64,000 nt of DNA, from contig NZ_LQPS01000054.1 in the NCBI RefSeq assembly GCF_002101885.1, forward strand, positions 124,001 to 188,000, read 5' to 3'. The translations under genes were made by a program, and so were the position numbers. This DNA is from Mycolicibacter senuensis (GTDB lineage: Bacteria; Actinomycetota; Actinomycetes; Mycobacteriales; Mycobacteriaceae). The notes below the pieces were generated by a model. It did not search any database, was not told the origin of the DNA, and saw only the letters and a list, made by a program, of their open reading frames with translations. Shown piece by piece: positions 1 to 6,816 of the stretch. Within the stretch, counting starts at the first letter, position 1; each line of letters starts with the position of its first letter.

Positions 1-76
1 ATTTGTGCGGACATTGGCGCTCAGCTCCGAGTCGTATGCGGCAACCGAGGCGGTCAACGCCGCTGCGGCAAGTTAG
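1..76 (+). CDS. PE family protein, 3' end only (truncated by window edge)
   Basis: Reading from base 2 gives about 24 residues ending with the sequence SYAATEAVNAAAAS before a TAG stop at 74-76. This is the usual end of a PE domain (around 99 residues), which forms a helical hairpin that pairs with a PPE protein for ESX type VII secretion. The PPE gene begins 9 bp later, the normal arrangement of a co-transcribed PE/PPE pair. Because the reading ends at the PE domain boundary, this is probably a short PE protein without a PGRS tail, although its start lies outside the window. Confidence 0.8.
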   Translation, partial: FVRTLALSSESYAATEAVNAAAAS

Positions 77-85
77 CTCGCGACA

Positions 86-1273
86 ATGGATTTCGGGGCA
101 TTGCCACCGGAAGTCAACTCGGCGCGAATCTATTCCGGGGCAGGTTCGTCGCCACTGATCGCTGCCGCTTCGGCCTGGAGCAGGCTGGCCGCCGAACTGA
201 CCTCGGCAACCACCGGCTACGAGGCGATCGTGACGCGGCTGGCCGGCGAGGATTGGCTTGGGCCGTCAGCGGCTTCGATGGCGCAGGCGGTCGCGCCCTA
301 CCTGGAGTGGATGACCGCCACCGCGGCGCGGGCCGAGCAGGCCGCAACGCGGGCGCGGCAGGCCGGCGCGGCCTACGACTCCGCCGTGGCGGCCACGGTG
401 CATCCCGCCGATGTCGACGCCAACCGCACCCAGCTGTCGTCACTGTTGTCGACAAACGTGCTGGGACAGAACACTCCGGCGATCGCGGTGACCGAGGCCG
501 ACTACGGGCAGATGTGGGCGCGTGATGCCGCCGCCATGTACCAGTACGCCGGTGAGTCGGCGTCGGCGTCGCAGGTGGCGCCGTTCAGCGGGCCGGATCC
601 GACAACCACCGGTAATTCACCCTCCTCGCAACTGGTTTCCGCGGTCCAGTCGGCGTTGGCGAACTTGACCTCACCCGCCTCATCGGCGGCGGGTGCAGCG
701 GGTGCATCGACGTCACCGCTGGATGACATGCTGGGCGATCTCTACGCCATAGTCGGCTTGAAGTACACCCCCGAAAGTCCGATAGCCAACCTGCTCGCCC
801 CGTGGACGTCCTATGTCGCCCCGGCGCAAAGCAGCATCGCGATAGCGCACTTCTCCACGGGTGCGATCAACAGCGGGGTCTCGTTGTCCAAGGCCCTGGC
901 GCCGGCTGCCGCTGCTGCGAAGGCTGCCGGTGACGGCGCCAAGGCTGCTGCGGGGGCGTTGCCCGCGGCGCTGCCTGCCGCCGGTTTGGCCGCCCCGCTC
1001 GGTGGCGGCGCACCGGTGGCCGCCGCCCTGGGCAATGCCGCGGCGGCCGGACGCCTGTCGGTGCCGGCCGGCTGGACCGCGGTCGGCCCGGCAGCGGGCG
1101 CGGTCCCGCCGATTCCGGTCAGCACGGTCTCCGCTATCAGCCCGGATGTCGAGGGCTCCGGGAATCTGCTGGGCGGGATGCCGCTGGCCGGTGCCGGGGC
1201 CGGCGGCAGGGGATCGGGTCCCAGGTACGGATTTGCGCCCAAGGTCATGGCACGCCCGTTCTCCGCCGGGTGA
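86..1273 (+). CDS. PPE family protein, SVP subgroup
   Basis: The 395-residue product begins MDFGALPPE, with Pro-Pro-Glu at residues 7-9. The expected W57 turn motif (DWLGP) follows, inside the roughly 180-residue helical PPE domain. A low-complexity Ala/Gly region follows, and GRLSVPAGW at residues 322-330 is the GxxSVPxxW signature of the PPE-SVP subgroup. Such proteins are exported by an ESX type VII system with a PE partner and act at the cell surface. The partner here is the PE gene whose tail ends 9 bp upstream. No esx genes lie beside the pair. The gene converges on an esterase gene with only 3 bp between stop codons. The specific cargo role is unknown. Confidence 0.93.
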   Translation: MDFGALPPEVNSARIYSGAGSSPLIAAASAWSRLAAELTSATTGYEAIVTRLAGEDWLGPSAASMAQAVAPYLEWMTATAARAEQAATRARQAGAAYDSAVAATVHPADVDANRTQLSSLLSTNVLGQNTPAIAVTEADYGQMWARDAAAMYQYAGESASASQVAPFSGPDPTTTGNSPSSQLVSAVQSALANLTSPASSAAGAAGASTSPLDDMLGDLYAIVGLKYTPESPIANLLAPWTSYVAPAQSSIAIAHFSTGAINSGVSLSKALAPAAAAAKAAGDGAKAAAGALPAALPAAGLAAPLGGGAPVAAALGNAAAAGRLSVPAGWTAVGPAAGAVPPIPVSTVSAISPDVEGSGNLLGGMPLAGAGAGGRGSGPRYGFAPKVMARPFSAG

Positions 1274-1286
1274 CGGTCACGCCGGC
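1265..1286. terminator. hairpin spanning the convergent PPE/esterase stop codons
   Basis: Arms GCCGG (1265-1269) and CCGGC (1282-1286) flank an inner inverted repeat GTGAC-G-GTCAC (1270-1280), with one bulged G. The element contains both stop codons of the converging genes and has no T tract, as is common for mycobacterial hairpins. It could serve as a bidirectional terminator; function is inferred from structure and position only. Confidence 0.4.
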
Positions 1287-2266
1287 TGATCGTCCCGGCT
1301 CTGCCGGACCGCCGCGGCGCTGGAATCGAAGGCTGCGCGAAGGAACTGGGCGGTCAGGGCCACGGTTTCGCGGCCTTCCGGGAGTAGGCCGGTGAGCACC
1401 GGAAAGGCGTGGACACCGCGTCGCCAGCGATGGGTCTGGACCGTGGTGCCGGCATCGTGGAGACGACCGGTGAAGGCGAGGATGTCGTGTTCCAGCAGTT
1501 CTCGTTCGGCGACGGTGAGGAATGCCGGCGGGAACGCGGCGACGGGTGCGTCGATGGGTGTGCGCAAACCGGGTAGTTCGATGTCGCCGCGCAGCCACTT
1601 GCTCTTGGCCCGGTGCACCGCGCTCAGGGGTTGGTAGGCATCGTGTTTGAGTAACGCGGGATCGCGTTGGTCGGCGTCCAGGCTCAGTTGGGGGGAGTAG
1701 CCGACGAATGCGGCGGGGCGCTCGCGACCGTCACGGTGGGCCAGCTCGCAGATCTTGGCAGCCAGGAAACCACCGGCGGAGTCACCGGCCAGGACGATCT
1801 TTGCCGGCGCCGTGACGCGGGTCAGCGCCTGGTACGCGGTGTAGGCATCGCGGACCGATGTGCCCACGCCGGCTTCGGGAAGCTGGCGGTACCGGACGGA
1901 ATGCACCGGCACCCCGAGCGTTGCAGCCAGGCTGCTGCAGAGCCGGAGATGGGTTCCCGGGCCGCAGAACAGGAATGCGCCGCCGTGCAGAAACAGCACA
2001 TGGGCGCCGGCCAGCGCATCGTCGGCGGGCCGCAACGGCGTGCACGTCCGGACCGGGACATCGCCGAGGACGCTGTGGCCGTGCAGCACCCGCCGCGATT
2101 TCGGCAGTCGCCCGAAGGTGGCTTCGATCAGCCGCAGCGCGCGAATCCCGCGGTCCCCCAACGGCCAGATCCGATAGACCTGCTTGAGGAAGATCCGCGC
2201 GAGCCAATACAGCACCACCGACACCGGGCTCGGTGCGCGATGCTCGACGATCGGGGCCCCGGTCAC
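1277..2266 (-). CDS. alpha/beta hydrolase of the hormone-sensitive lipase (HSL/LipH-like) family
   Basis: The 329-residue product has the HSL oxyanion-hole motif HGGAF (94-98) and nucleophile elbow GDSAGG with Ser163. Acidic residues around 254-261 and His286 in RGVHAF could complete the triad. Such enzymes hydrolyse short-chain carboxyl esters. The GTG start at 2266 was chosen because it forms a 4-bp GTGA overlap with the stop of the upstream metallo-hydrolase gene, indicating translational coupling. The frame stays open well upstream, but that part lies antiparallel to nothing and overlaps the other gene. It is the last gene of a three-gene operon with an SDR and a metallo-beta-lactamase-fold protein. 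The substrate cannot be read from the sequence. Confidence 0.85.
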   Translation of the reverse strand: MTGAPIVEHRAPSPVSVVLYWLARIFLKQVYRIWPLGDRGIRALRLIEATFGRLPKSRRVLHGHSVLGDVPVRTCTPLRPADDALAGAHVLFLHGGAFLFCGPGTHLRLCSSLAATLGVPVHSVRYRQLPEAGVGTSVRDAYTAYQALTRVTAPAKIVLAGDSAGGFLAAKICELAHRDGRERPAAFVGYSPQLSLDADQRDPALLKHDAYQPLSAVHRAKSKWLRGDIELPGLRTPIDAPVAAFPPAFLTVAERELLEHDILAFTGRLHDAGTTVQTHRWRRGVHAFPVLTGLLPEGRETVALTAQFLRAAFDSSAAAVRQSRDDQPA

Positions 2267-3369
2267 GAGGCCGATCGCTCCGGTGCCACGATGGTGCCGT
2301 AGTTCAGCCCGCCGTGGGAGAAGGTCGGGATCAGCGGCCACTGACGCTTCCACGCAGCACATTCCGACGACGGCAGCACCTGCAGCCAGCGCGGGTCGCG
2401 CGGCGAGGGGGAGGCCATCGTCTTCTCCTTGATCATCGAGTCGTACTGGTCGAGGCTGTCCTCGAGGGTGTTGCTGTTGAGCACGACCTCCCGGCCGTAG
2501 AACTCCGCCTGCTGCTTGACACCCGGGATCTTGGACAGTTCCGGCTGCCAATTGTCCGGCGCCATTCCGTTTTCCGACGAGATCCACACTCCGTCCGGGG
2601 TGTTGATGCACAGCGAGTGGTTCCCGTCGGTGTGTCCGGGAGTCCACAGCAGGCTCACGCCGACACCGAGCTCGACGTCTCCATCGAAGACTTCGAGCCG
2701 GTCTTCGGGAACGCCGGCCATCCCGTTCTCCACGTACCAGGCCCACTGCATCGGGTGCAGCGATTCGAACGTGCCGAGCTCCTTGCGGTGCACCAGCAGC
2801 TTCGCGTTGGGAAACAGCGGACTGCGCGGCTCGCCCTCGCCCTCGATCGGTTCGGTGCTGCCCATGATCATCCGCACGTCCTGGACGTGCAGATGATCGA
2901 AGCTGACGTAGTCGACGTCGGTGTTGGCCAGGCCCAGGCGGGGCAGTACATGGTCGGGATCGTTGTAGTACTTCACAAAGAAGCGGTCGACGTGCAGCGC
3001 GGTCCCGAACTTCTGGAACTTGTTGTAAAAGGGCGCTTCCGCGGAACCCGCGGCCACCGTCGGCTCCCACACCAGAGTCTTGAGTTTGCCGTCGAAGCCG
3101 TCGAACTGGATCACCATCATTCGGTTGATGATGGAGATGACCGGGTTGAGGTTGACCGAATAGCCTTGGAAGGCGAACCGGGCGGGGTAGGGCGCCGCGG
3201 CGATGTCGACGCTTTTGATCGCCCGGATCTGCCCCTGAGTCAGAAACCGCTCCCGGTAGCGGCGGGCGGCGTCGCGGACCGCCGCCAGGCGATCTCCGCG
3301 GGGCCAGATCTGGTGGACCCCGTTGAATTCCGGGATGGGACGTAGCAAGGCGGGCTCAAGCGTTGTCAT
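2263..3369 (-). CDS. metallo-beta-lactamase-fold hydrolase, N-acyl homoserine lactonase-like
   Basis: The 368-residue protein has the layout of the metallo-beta-lactamase superfamily: a histidine motif HLHVQD (159-164), then TPGHTDGNH with His246 and His251, and a late conserved segment near FSHGGLNYG (350-358). The first motif deviates from the canonical HxHxDH, with Gln at the position normally Asp and Asp one residue later, so metal binding may be altered or incomplete. The start is MTTLEP at 3369, which overlaps the upstream SDR stop by 14 bp; its own stop overlaps the hydrolase start by 4 bp. The product probably opens a lactone or ester-type bond, but the true substrate is unknown. Confidence 0.75.
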   Translation of the reverse strand: MTTLEPALLRPIPEFNGVHQIWPRGDRLAAVRDAARRYRERFLTQGQIRAIKSVDIAAAPYPARFAFQGYSVNLNPVISIINRMMVIQFDGFDGKLKTLVWEPTVAAGSAEAPFYNKFQKFGTALHVDRFFVKYYNDPDHVLPRLGLANTDVDYVSFDHLHVQDVRMIMGSTEPIEGEGEPRSPLFPNAKLLVHRKELGTFESLHPMQWAWYVENGMAGVPEDRLEVFDGDVELGVGVSLLWTPGHTDGNHSLCINTPDGVWISSENGMAPDNWQPELSKIPGVKQQAEFYGREVVLNSNTLEDSLDQYDSMIKEKTMASPSPRDPRWLQVLPSSECAAWKRQWPLIPTFSHGGLNYGTIVAPERSAS

Positions 3370-4246
3370 CGGTGTTCTCCGTGTCGGTAGGGGCGAGGAA
3401 CTCGGATTCGTAGCGGGTGCGGACGGACGATTCCCGTGTCGCCGCGACCTGATCGGGGACCAAGCGGCGCAGGACGGCATCCCGCGTGCGTTGCGGCAAC
3501 AGATCGGCGATGCGGCTGAGCGGGCCGACGTAGCCGGGGATGGTCAGTTCGAATCGGGGCCGGACGATCACTCGCAGCACGGCGCGTGCGACATCGTCGG
3601 GCGTGAGCAGTCGGGCCGCGCCGCTGGCGGTGCCGGCCGCCAATTCGGTGTCGACGACGCCGGGCATGATCATCGACAGCTGGACACCGCTGCCGTGTAG
3701 TTCTTCGCGGACACCCGTCAGATAGCCCCGCACACCGTGCTTGGTGGCCGCGTACGTCGACTCTCCCGGTGGGGACAGCCGTGCGGCGGCCGAGGCGATC
3801 GTCACGATGTGGCCGCGGCCGCGGGACCGCATGGCCGGGGCCGCCAGGCGCACTCCGCGGATGACGCCGTGCAGGTTCACGTCGATCATGCGTCGGGTCG
3901 CCGATTCGGGCTCCTCGTCGAATGCACCCGCCCACAGCACGCCGGCGTTGTTCACCAGCACGTCGACGGGGCCCCATTGTGACTCGACCGCATCCAGGAA
4001 GCCGCGGAATGACGCGGCGTCGGTGACGTCGAGCGGGAAACCCTGCACGGCCGGCCCCAACTCGTCCGCGGTGGCCCGCAGCGCATGGCGGTCACGGTCT
4101 CCGATGGCGACCCGGGCGCCGGCAGTCGCGAGGTGCCGGGCGATCTCTCGCCCGATCCCGCGGGCGCCGCCGGTCACCGCGACGACTTGCCCCGCAAGGC
4201 GTGCGCGCAACTTGTGTCCTTCGAACGATCTGGCATCATCTGACAT
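3356..4246 (-). CDS. short-chain dehydrogenase/reductase (SDR)
   Basis: The 296-residue product has the Rossmann nucleotide-binding motif TGGARGIG near residues 25-32, the NNAG motif, and the catalytic YAATK motif of classical SDRs. The C-terminal extension suggests membrane-proximal, DHRS-type enzymes acting on lipophilic substrates. The ATG at 4246 lies inside a palindrome shared with a divergent TetR gene, so repression at this site would block expression directly. It is first in an operon with the metallo-hydrolase and the HSL-type esterase. Together these suggest a small catabolic pathway for an alcohol or ketone that is later hydrolysed as an ester or lactone. That pathway is inference. 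Confidence 0.85.
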   Translation of the reverse strand: MSDDARSFEGHKLRARLAGQVVAVTGGARGIGREIARHLATAGARVAIGDRDRHALRATADELGPAVQGFPLDVTDAASFRGFLDAVESQWGPVDVLVNNAGVLWAGAFDEEPESATRRMIDVNLHGVIRGVRLAAPAMRSRGRGHIVTIASAAARLSPPGESTYAATKHGVRGYLTGVREELHGSGVQLSMIMPGVVDTELAAGTASGAARLLTPDDVARAVLRVIVRPRFELTIPGYVGPLSRIADLLPQRTRDAVLRRLVPDQVAATRESSVRTRYESEFLAPTDTENTDDNA

Positions 4247-4259
4247 GAATGCATGTCAG
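4240..4259. promoter_or_regulatory. palindromic operator candidate between SDR and TetR genes
   Basis: The 8-bp arms CTGACATG (4240-4247) and CATGTCAG (4252-4259) are perfect inverted repeats around an AATG spacer. The left arm includes the SDR start codon (complement of 4244-4246), and the site lies 27 bp before the preferred TetR start. Size and placement match the autoregulatory operators of TetR-family repressors. Confidence 0.6.
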
Positions 4260-4285
4260 AATTAGTTACTTTACTGTACACAGGG

Positions 4286-4951
4286 ATGACGGGCAAGAAA
4301 ACGGTGCCGGCAGGCCGCAGATATCAGGGCCGGACGTCGCAGGAGCGCACGAGCCAGCGCCGTGCCGCAATCATCGACGCCGGCCTGGAGGTGTTCGGCA
4401 CGCTGGGCTACGCGGGCAGTTCGGTGAAGAAGATCTGCGAGTTCGCCGGGCTGACCGAGCGGTATTTCTACGAGTCGTTCACCGACCGCGAGAGTGGACT
4501 TGCCGAGGTGTACGACCAACTCGTTCGCCAGATCCGCGCGGCGACGGTGGCGGCCGTCGAATCCGCCGACGCCGACGTCGACGACCGGGCGCAGGCCGGT
4601 CTGCGCGCATTCATCGGCTACCTCACCGATGACCCGAGGCGAGCGCGGATCGTGTTGATCGAAGTGGTCGGCGTCTCACCGGCCATGGAGCAGCGGCGAC
4701 ACGGCGTGTTAGCCGAATTCGCCGACCTCGTCGCCGGCGTCTGGGCGGCTTCGCGCCCCGAACCGTTGACCGAACGTGAGCAGCTGACCGCCGTGGCGCT
4801 GGTCGGCGCCGTCAACCACCTCCTGGTCGACTGGCTGATGACCGGCCGGCGACAGGCTCCCGACGAACTCACCGACATCTGCGCCACCTTGTTCACCGCG
4901 GCGCGGGAACGGTTGGACAGCGGGCGGCAATCCGAGGCCGCACGCCGCTGA
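4286..4951 (+). CDS. TetR family transcriptional regulator
   Basis: From the ATG at 4286 the product has 221 residues. An N-terminal helix-turn-helix covers the segment with IIDAGLEVF, VKKICEFAGLTERYFYESF; the all-helical remainder is the ligand and dimerisation domain. An upstream in-frame ATG at 4253 would add 11 residues but falls within the operator palindrome, so the later start is preferred. The gene is divergent from the SDR/metallo-hydrolase/esterase operon and is the likely repressor of that operon and of itself. It converges on the HNH nuclease gene with a single base between the stops. The inducer is unknown. Confidence 0.87.
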   Translation: MTGKKTVPAGRRYQGRTSQERTSQRRAAIIDAGLEVFGTLGYAGSSVKKICEFAGLTERYFYESFTDRESGLAEVYDQLVRQIRAATVAAVESADADVDDRAQAGLRAFIGYLTDDPRRARIVLIEVVGVSPAMEQRRHGVLAEFADLVAGVWAASRPEPLTEREQLTAVALVGAVNHLLVDWLMTGRRQAPDELTDICATLFTAARERLDSGRQSEAARR

Positions 4952-4952
4952 G

Positions 4953-5675
4953 TCAAGGCTGCGCGGCCAGCGGTTCCCCGGCGGGCGCGCCGCACTCGCC
5001 GGTCAGGATGCGGGCGATCGCATCATGTTCGGCCTGCGTCACCCACAGGCCGTAGCCGGACTTCACCTCCACGATGCGCGAGACGTACTCACAGCGGTAG
5101 GACTTGTTGGGCGGCAACCACGTTGCGGCGTCACCGTCACCTTTCTGATAGTTGATCGGACCGCTGGTGGCCTGCAGGTTCAGCGGATCGTTGGCGAAGT
5201 TGCGGCGGGTCGGCTCGTCCAACTGCTGAGCGCCCTTCTGCCAGGCGTCCGACAACGCCACGACGTGGTCGATCTGCACCGCCCGGGAGGTGCCCCGGCC
5301 GCGCTGAAAGGGGATCGCCGTACCGGTGTAGGGATCGTGGAGCACCCCGGAGAGCACCACGCAATCGTTCGTTCCCGGCTTGATCTCGATGTCGACCAGA
5401 TCGCGGCGCAGGATGTCGTTGCGGGTGTCGCAGCCGTTGTGCCCGCCGGGCACCGTGACGTCATCGCTCCAGGCCTGCCCGAACAGGGCGCGGTCATAGC
5501 CGGTCCGGGGCGCGCGGCCCTTGATCGGCAGGCTCTCGAGCATGGCCAGAGCGGCCGGCCCGTCGGCCGCGCCGGCCGCAACCGGGTCGGCCGGCGCGGG
5601 AGTCGCCGGCGCGACGATCACCAGGGCCGCCGCAACCACGGCGTAGCCCGGCCACCTGCGTCGCTGGTCGGCCAC
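4953..5675 (-). CDS. secreted HNH endonuclease family protein (DUF1524/GmrSD C-terminal-like)
   Basis: The 240-residue product starts at GTG 5675, 4 bp after a GGAGG ribosome-binding site. An N-terminal hydrophobic segment (about residues 8-30) followed by an Ala/Pro-rich stretch looks like a Sec signal peptide. The mature part contains IDHVVALSDAW and NDPLNLQATSG, the His and Asn motifs of the HNH nuclease fold in the DUF1524 family, plus a conserved KGDGDAATWLPP segment. Secreted proteins of this type are widespread in actinobacteria. Nuclease activity outside the membrane is likely from the motif but unproven. No immunity-like gene is adjacent. Confidence 0.85.
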   Translation of the reverse strand: MADQRRRWPGYAVVAAALVIVAPATPAPADPVAAGAADGPAALAMLESLPIKGRAPRTGYDRALFGQAWSDDVTVPGGHNGCDTRNDILRRDLVDIEIKPGTNDCVVLSGVLHDPYTGTAIPFQRGRGTSRAVQIDHVVALSDAWQKGAQQLDEPTRRNFANDPLNLQATSGPINYQKGDGDAATWLPPNKSYRCEYVSRIVEVKSGYGLWVTQAEHDAIARILTGECGAPAGEPLAAQP

Positions 5676-5763
5676 GGCACCTCCGGAGTCTTGATGGGCT
5701 GGCGCGGACGTTATCAGGCTGCCCCGACACGATCGGATGGCGCGAAGCGGTTGCCGATCACCA

Positions 5764-5769
5764 TAAGGT
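5764..5769 (+). promoter_or_regulatory. -10 box TAAGGT of leaderless psuG
   Basis: TAAGGT fits TANNNT and ends 6 nt before the GTG at 5776; no purine-rich ribosome-binding site is present. Transcription would begin at the start codon. Confidence 0.5.
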
Positions 5770-5775
5770 GAGACG

Positions 5776-6678
5776 GTGCGCGTCCATCCCGAAGTCGCCG
5801 ATGCGCTGGCCGCAGGCCGTGCCGTGGTGGCGCTGGAGAGCACGATCATCACCCACGGATTGCCCCGCCCGGACAACCTGCGCGTCGCCCGAGAGATCGA
5901 GACGGCGGTGCGCTCGACGGGAGCGGTACCGGCCACCATCGCGATCATCGGCGGCCAGCCGCACATCGGTCTGGACGGCGAAGCGCTGCACCACCTGGCC
6001 ACCGCGGGAACGGCGGTCAAGGTCAGCGTCCGCGACCTGGCGATGCTGGCCGCCACCGGCGGCCACGGCGCGACCACGGTCGCCTCGACCGCGCACCTTG
6101 CCGCGGCGGCGGGCATCGCGGTGTTCGCCACCGGCGGGCTGGGCGGCGTACACCGTGGGGCGCGCGAGAACTTCGACGAGTCCGCGGATTTGACGACGCT
6201 GTCGCGCACACCGGTGCTGGTGGTGTGTTCGGGCGTCAAGTCGATCCTGGACATCGGTGCGACGCTGGAGCGCCTGGAGACACTCGGGGTGGGCGTGATC
6301 GGGTACCGCACCGCCCGGTTCCCCGCCTTCTACCTGGCCGACTCCGGTTTCCCGATCGACTGGCAGGTGCACACCGCGGCGCAGGCCGCCGCGGTGTTGC
6401 GTGCCCGCGCCGGGGTGCACACCGAGGGCTACGGGCTGATTCTGGCCAATCCGGTCGACGCCGACGCCGAACTGGATCGCGCGCTGCACGACCGGGTGCT
6501 CGCCGACGGGTTGGCCGCCGCGGCGGCAGCCGGGATTCGCGGCAAAGAGGTCACCCCCTTCCTGCTCGACCACTTCCACCGCGGCACCCGCGGCGCGTCG
6601 GTCGCGACCAATGTCGCGCTGGTGCTGGCCAATGCCCGGCTGGCCGGGGAGGTCGCCGTCGCCTACGCGGCGGGGTGA
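5776..6678 (+). CDS. psuG: pseudouridine-5'-phosphate glycosidase
   Basis: The 300-residue product matches the PsuG/indigoidine synthase A family along its length. Markers include ALESTIITHGLPRP (19-32), the Mn-binding segment FDESADL (133-139) and CSGVKSILDIGATLE with the Schiff-base lysine K155. The enzyme reversibly splits pseudouridine 5'-phosphate into uracil and ribose 5-phosphate in the cytosol, recycling RNA-derived pseudouridine. The usual partner, the PfkB-family kinase PsuK, is not next to it: an HNH nuclease lies upstream and an oxidase gene downstream. The GTG start at 5776 sits just after a TANNNT -10 box, suggesting a leaderless transcript. Confidence 0.92.
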   Translation: MRVHPEVADALAAGRAVVALESTIITHGLPRPDNLRVAREIETAVRSTGAVPATIAIIGGQPHIGLDGEALHHLATAGTAVKVSVRDLAMLAATGGHGATTVASTAHLAAAAGIAVFATGGLGGVHRGARENFDESADLTTLSRTPVLVVCSGVKSILDIGATLERLETLGVGVIGYRTARFPAFYLADSGFPIDWQVHTAAQAAAVLRARAGVHTEGYGLILANPVDADAELDRALHDRVLADGLAAAAAAGIRGKEVTPFLLDHFHRGTRGASVATNVALVLANARLAGEVAVAYAAG

Positions 6679-6705
6679 GCGGCGACACATCGCGCGGATT
6701 TCCCG

Positions 6706-6711
6706 TACCAT
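6706..6711 (+). promoter_or_regulatory. -10 box TACCAT upstream of the ctaD leader
   Basis: TACCAT fits TANNNT and would start transcription near 6718. That gives an untranslated leader of about 65 nt before the short leader ORF at 6784. A hairpin with arms GCCGA (6748-6752) and TCGGC (6766-6770) abuts the ribosome-binding site GGGAGG (6771-6776). Confidence 0.35.
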
Positions 6712-6783
6712 AGGTCGTTATATCCGCTGGTCTGGCCGGCACTCGCTGCCGACGGGGCTACGACTTCGGCGGGAGGCGTGCTG

Positions 6784-6816
6784 ATGGCAGACGTGGTCAG
6801 CCGGGGTGCCGCGTGA
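6784..6816 (+). CDS. possible 10-residue leader peptide before ctaD
   Basis: An ATG at 6784 follows a strong GGGAGG site (6771-6776) by 7 nt and encodes MADVVSRGAA. Its TGA overlaps the GTG start of the oxidase gene by 4 bp (6813-6816). The oxidase start has no ribosome-binding site of its own at the proper distance, so its translation may depend on coupling with this short frame. No family can be assigned to such a short peptide. The alternative is that it is a chance frame and ribosomes reach the GTG otherwise. Confidence 0.4.
   Translation: MADVVSRGAA

Noticed and set aside
1..1273. PE/PPE region considered as part of an ESX locus
   Set aside because: No esx, eccC, mycP or espG gene is next to it in the window; it is a PE/PPE pair alone.
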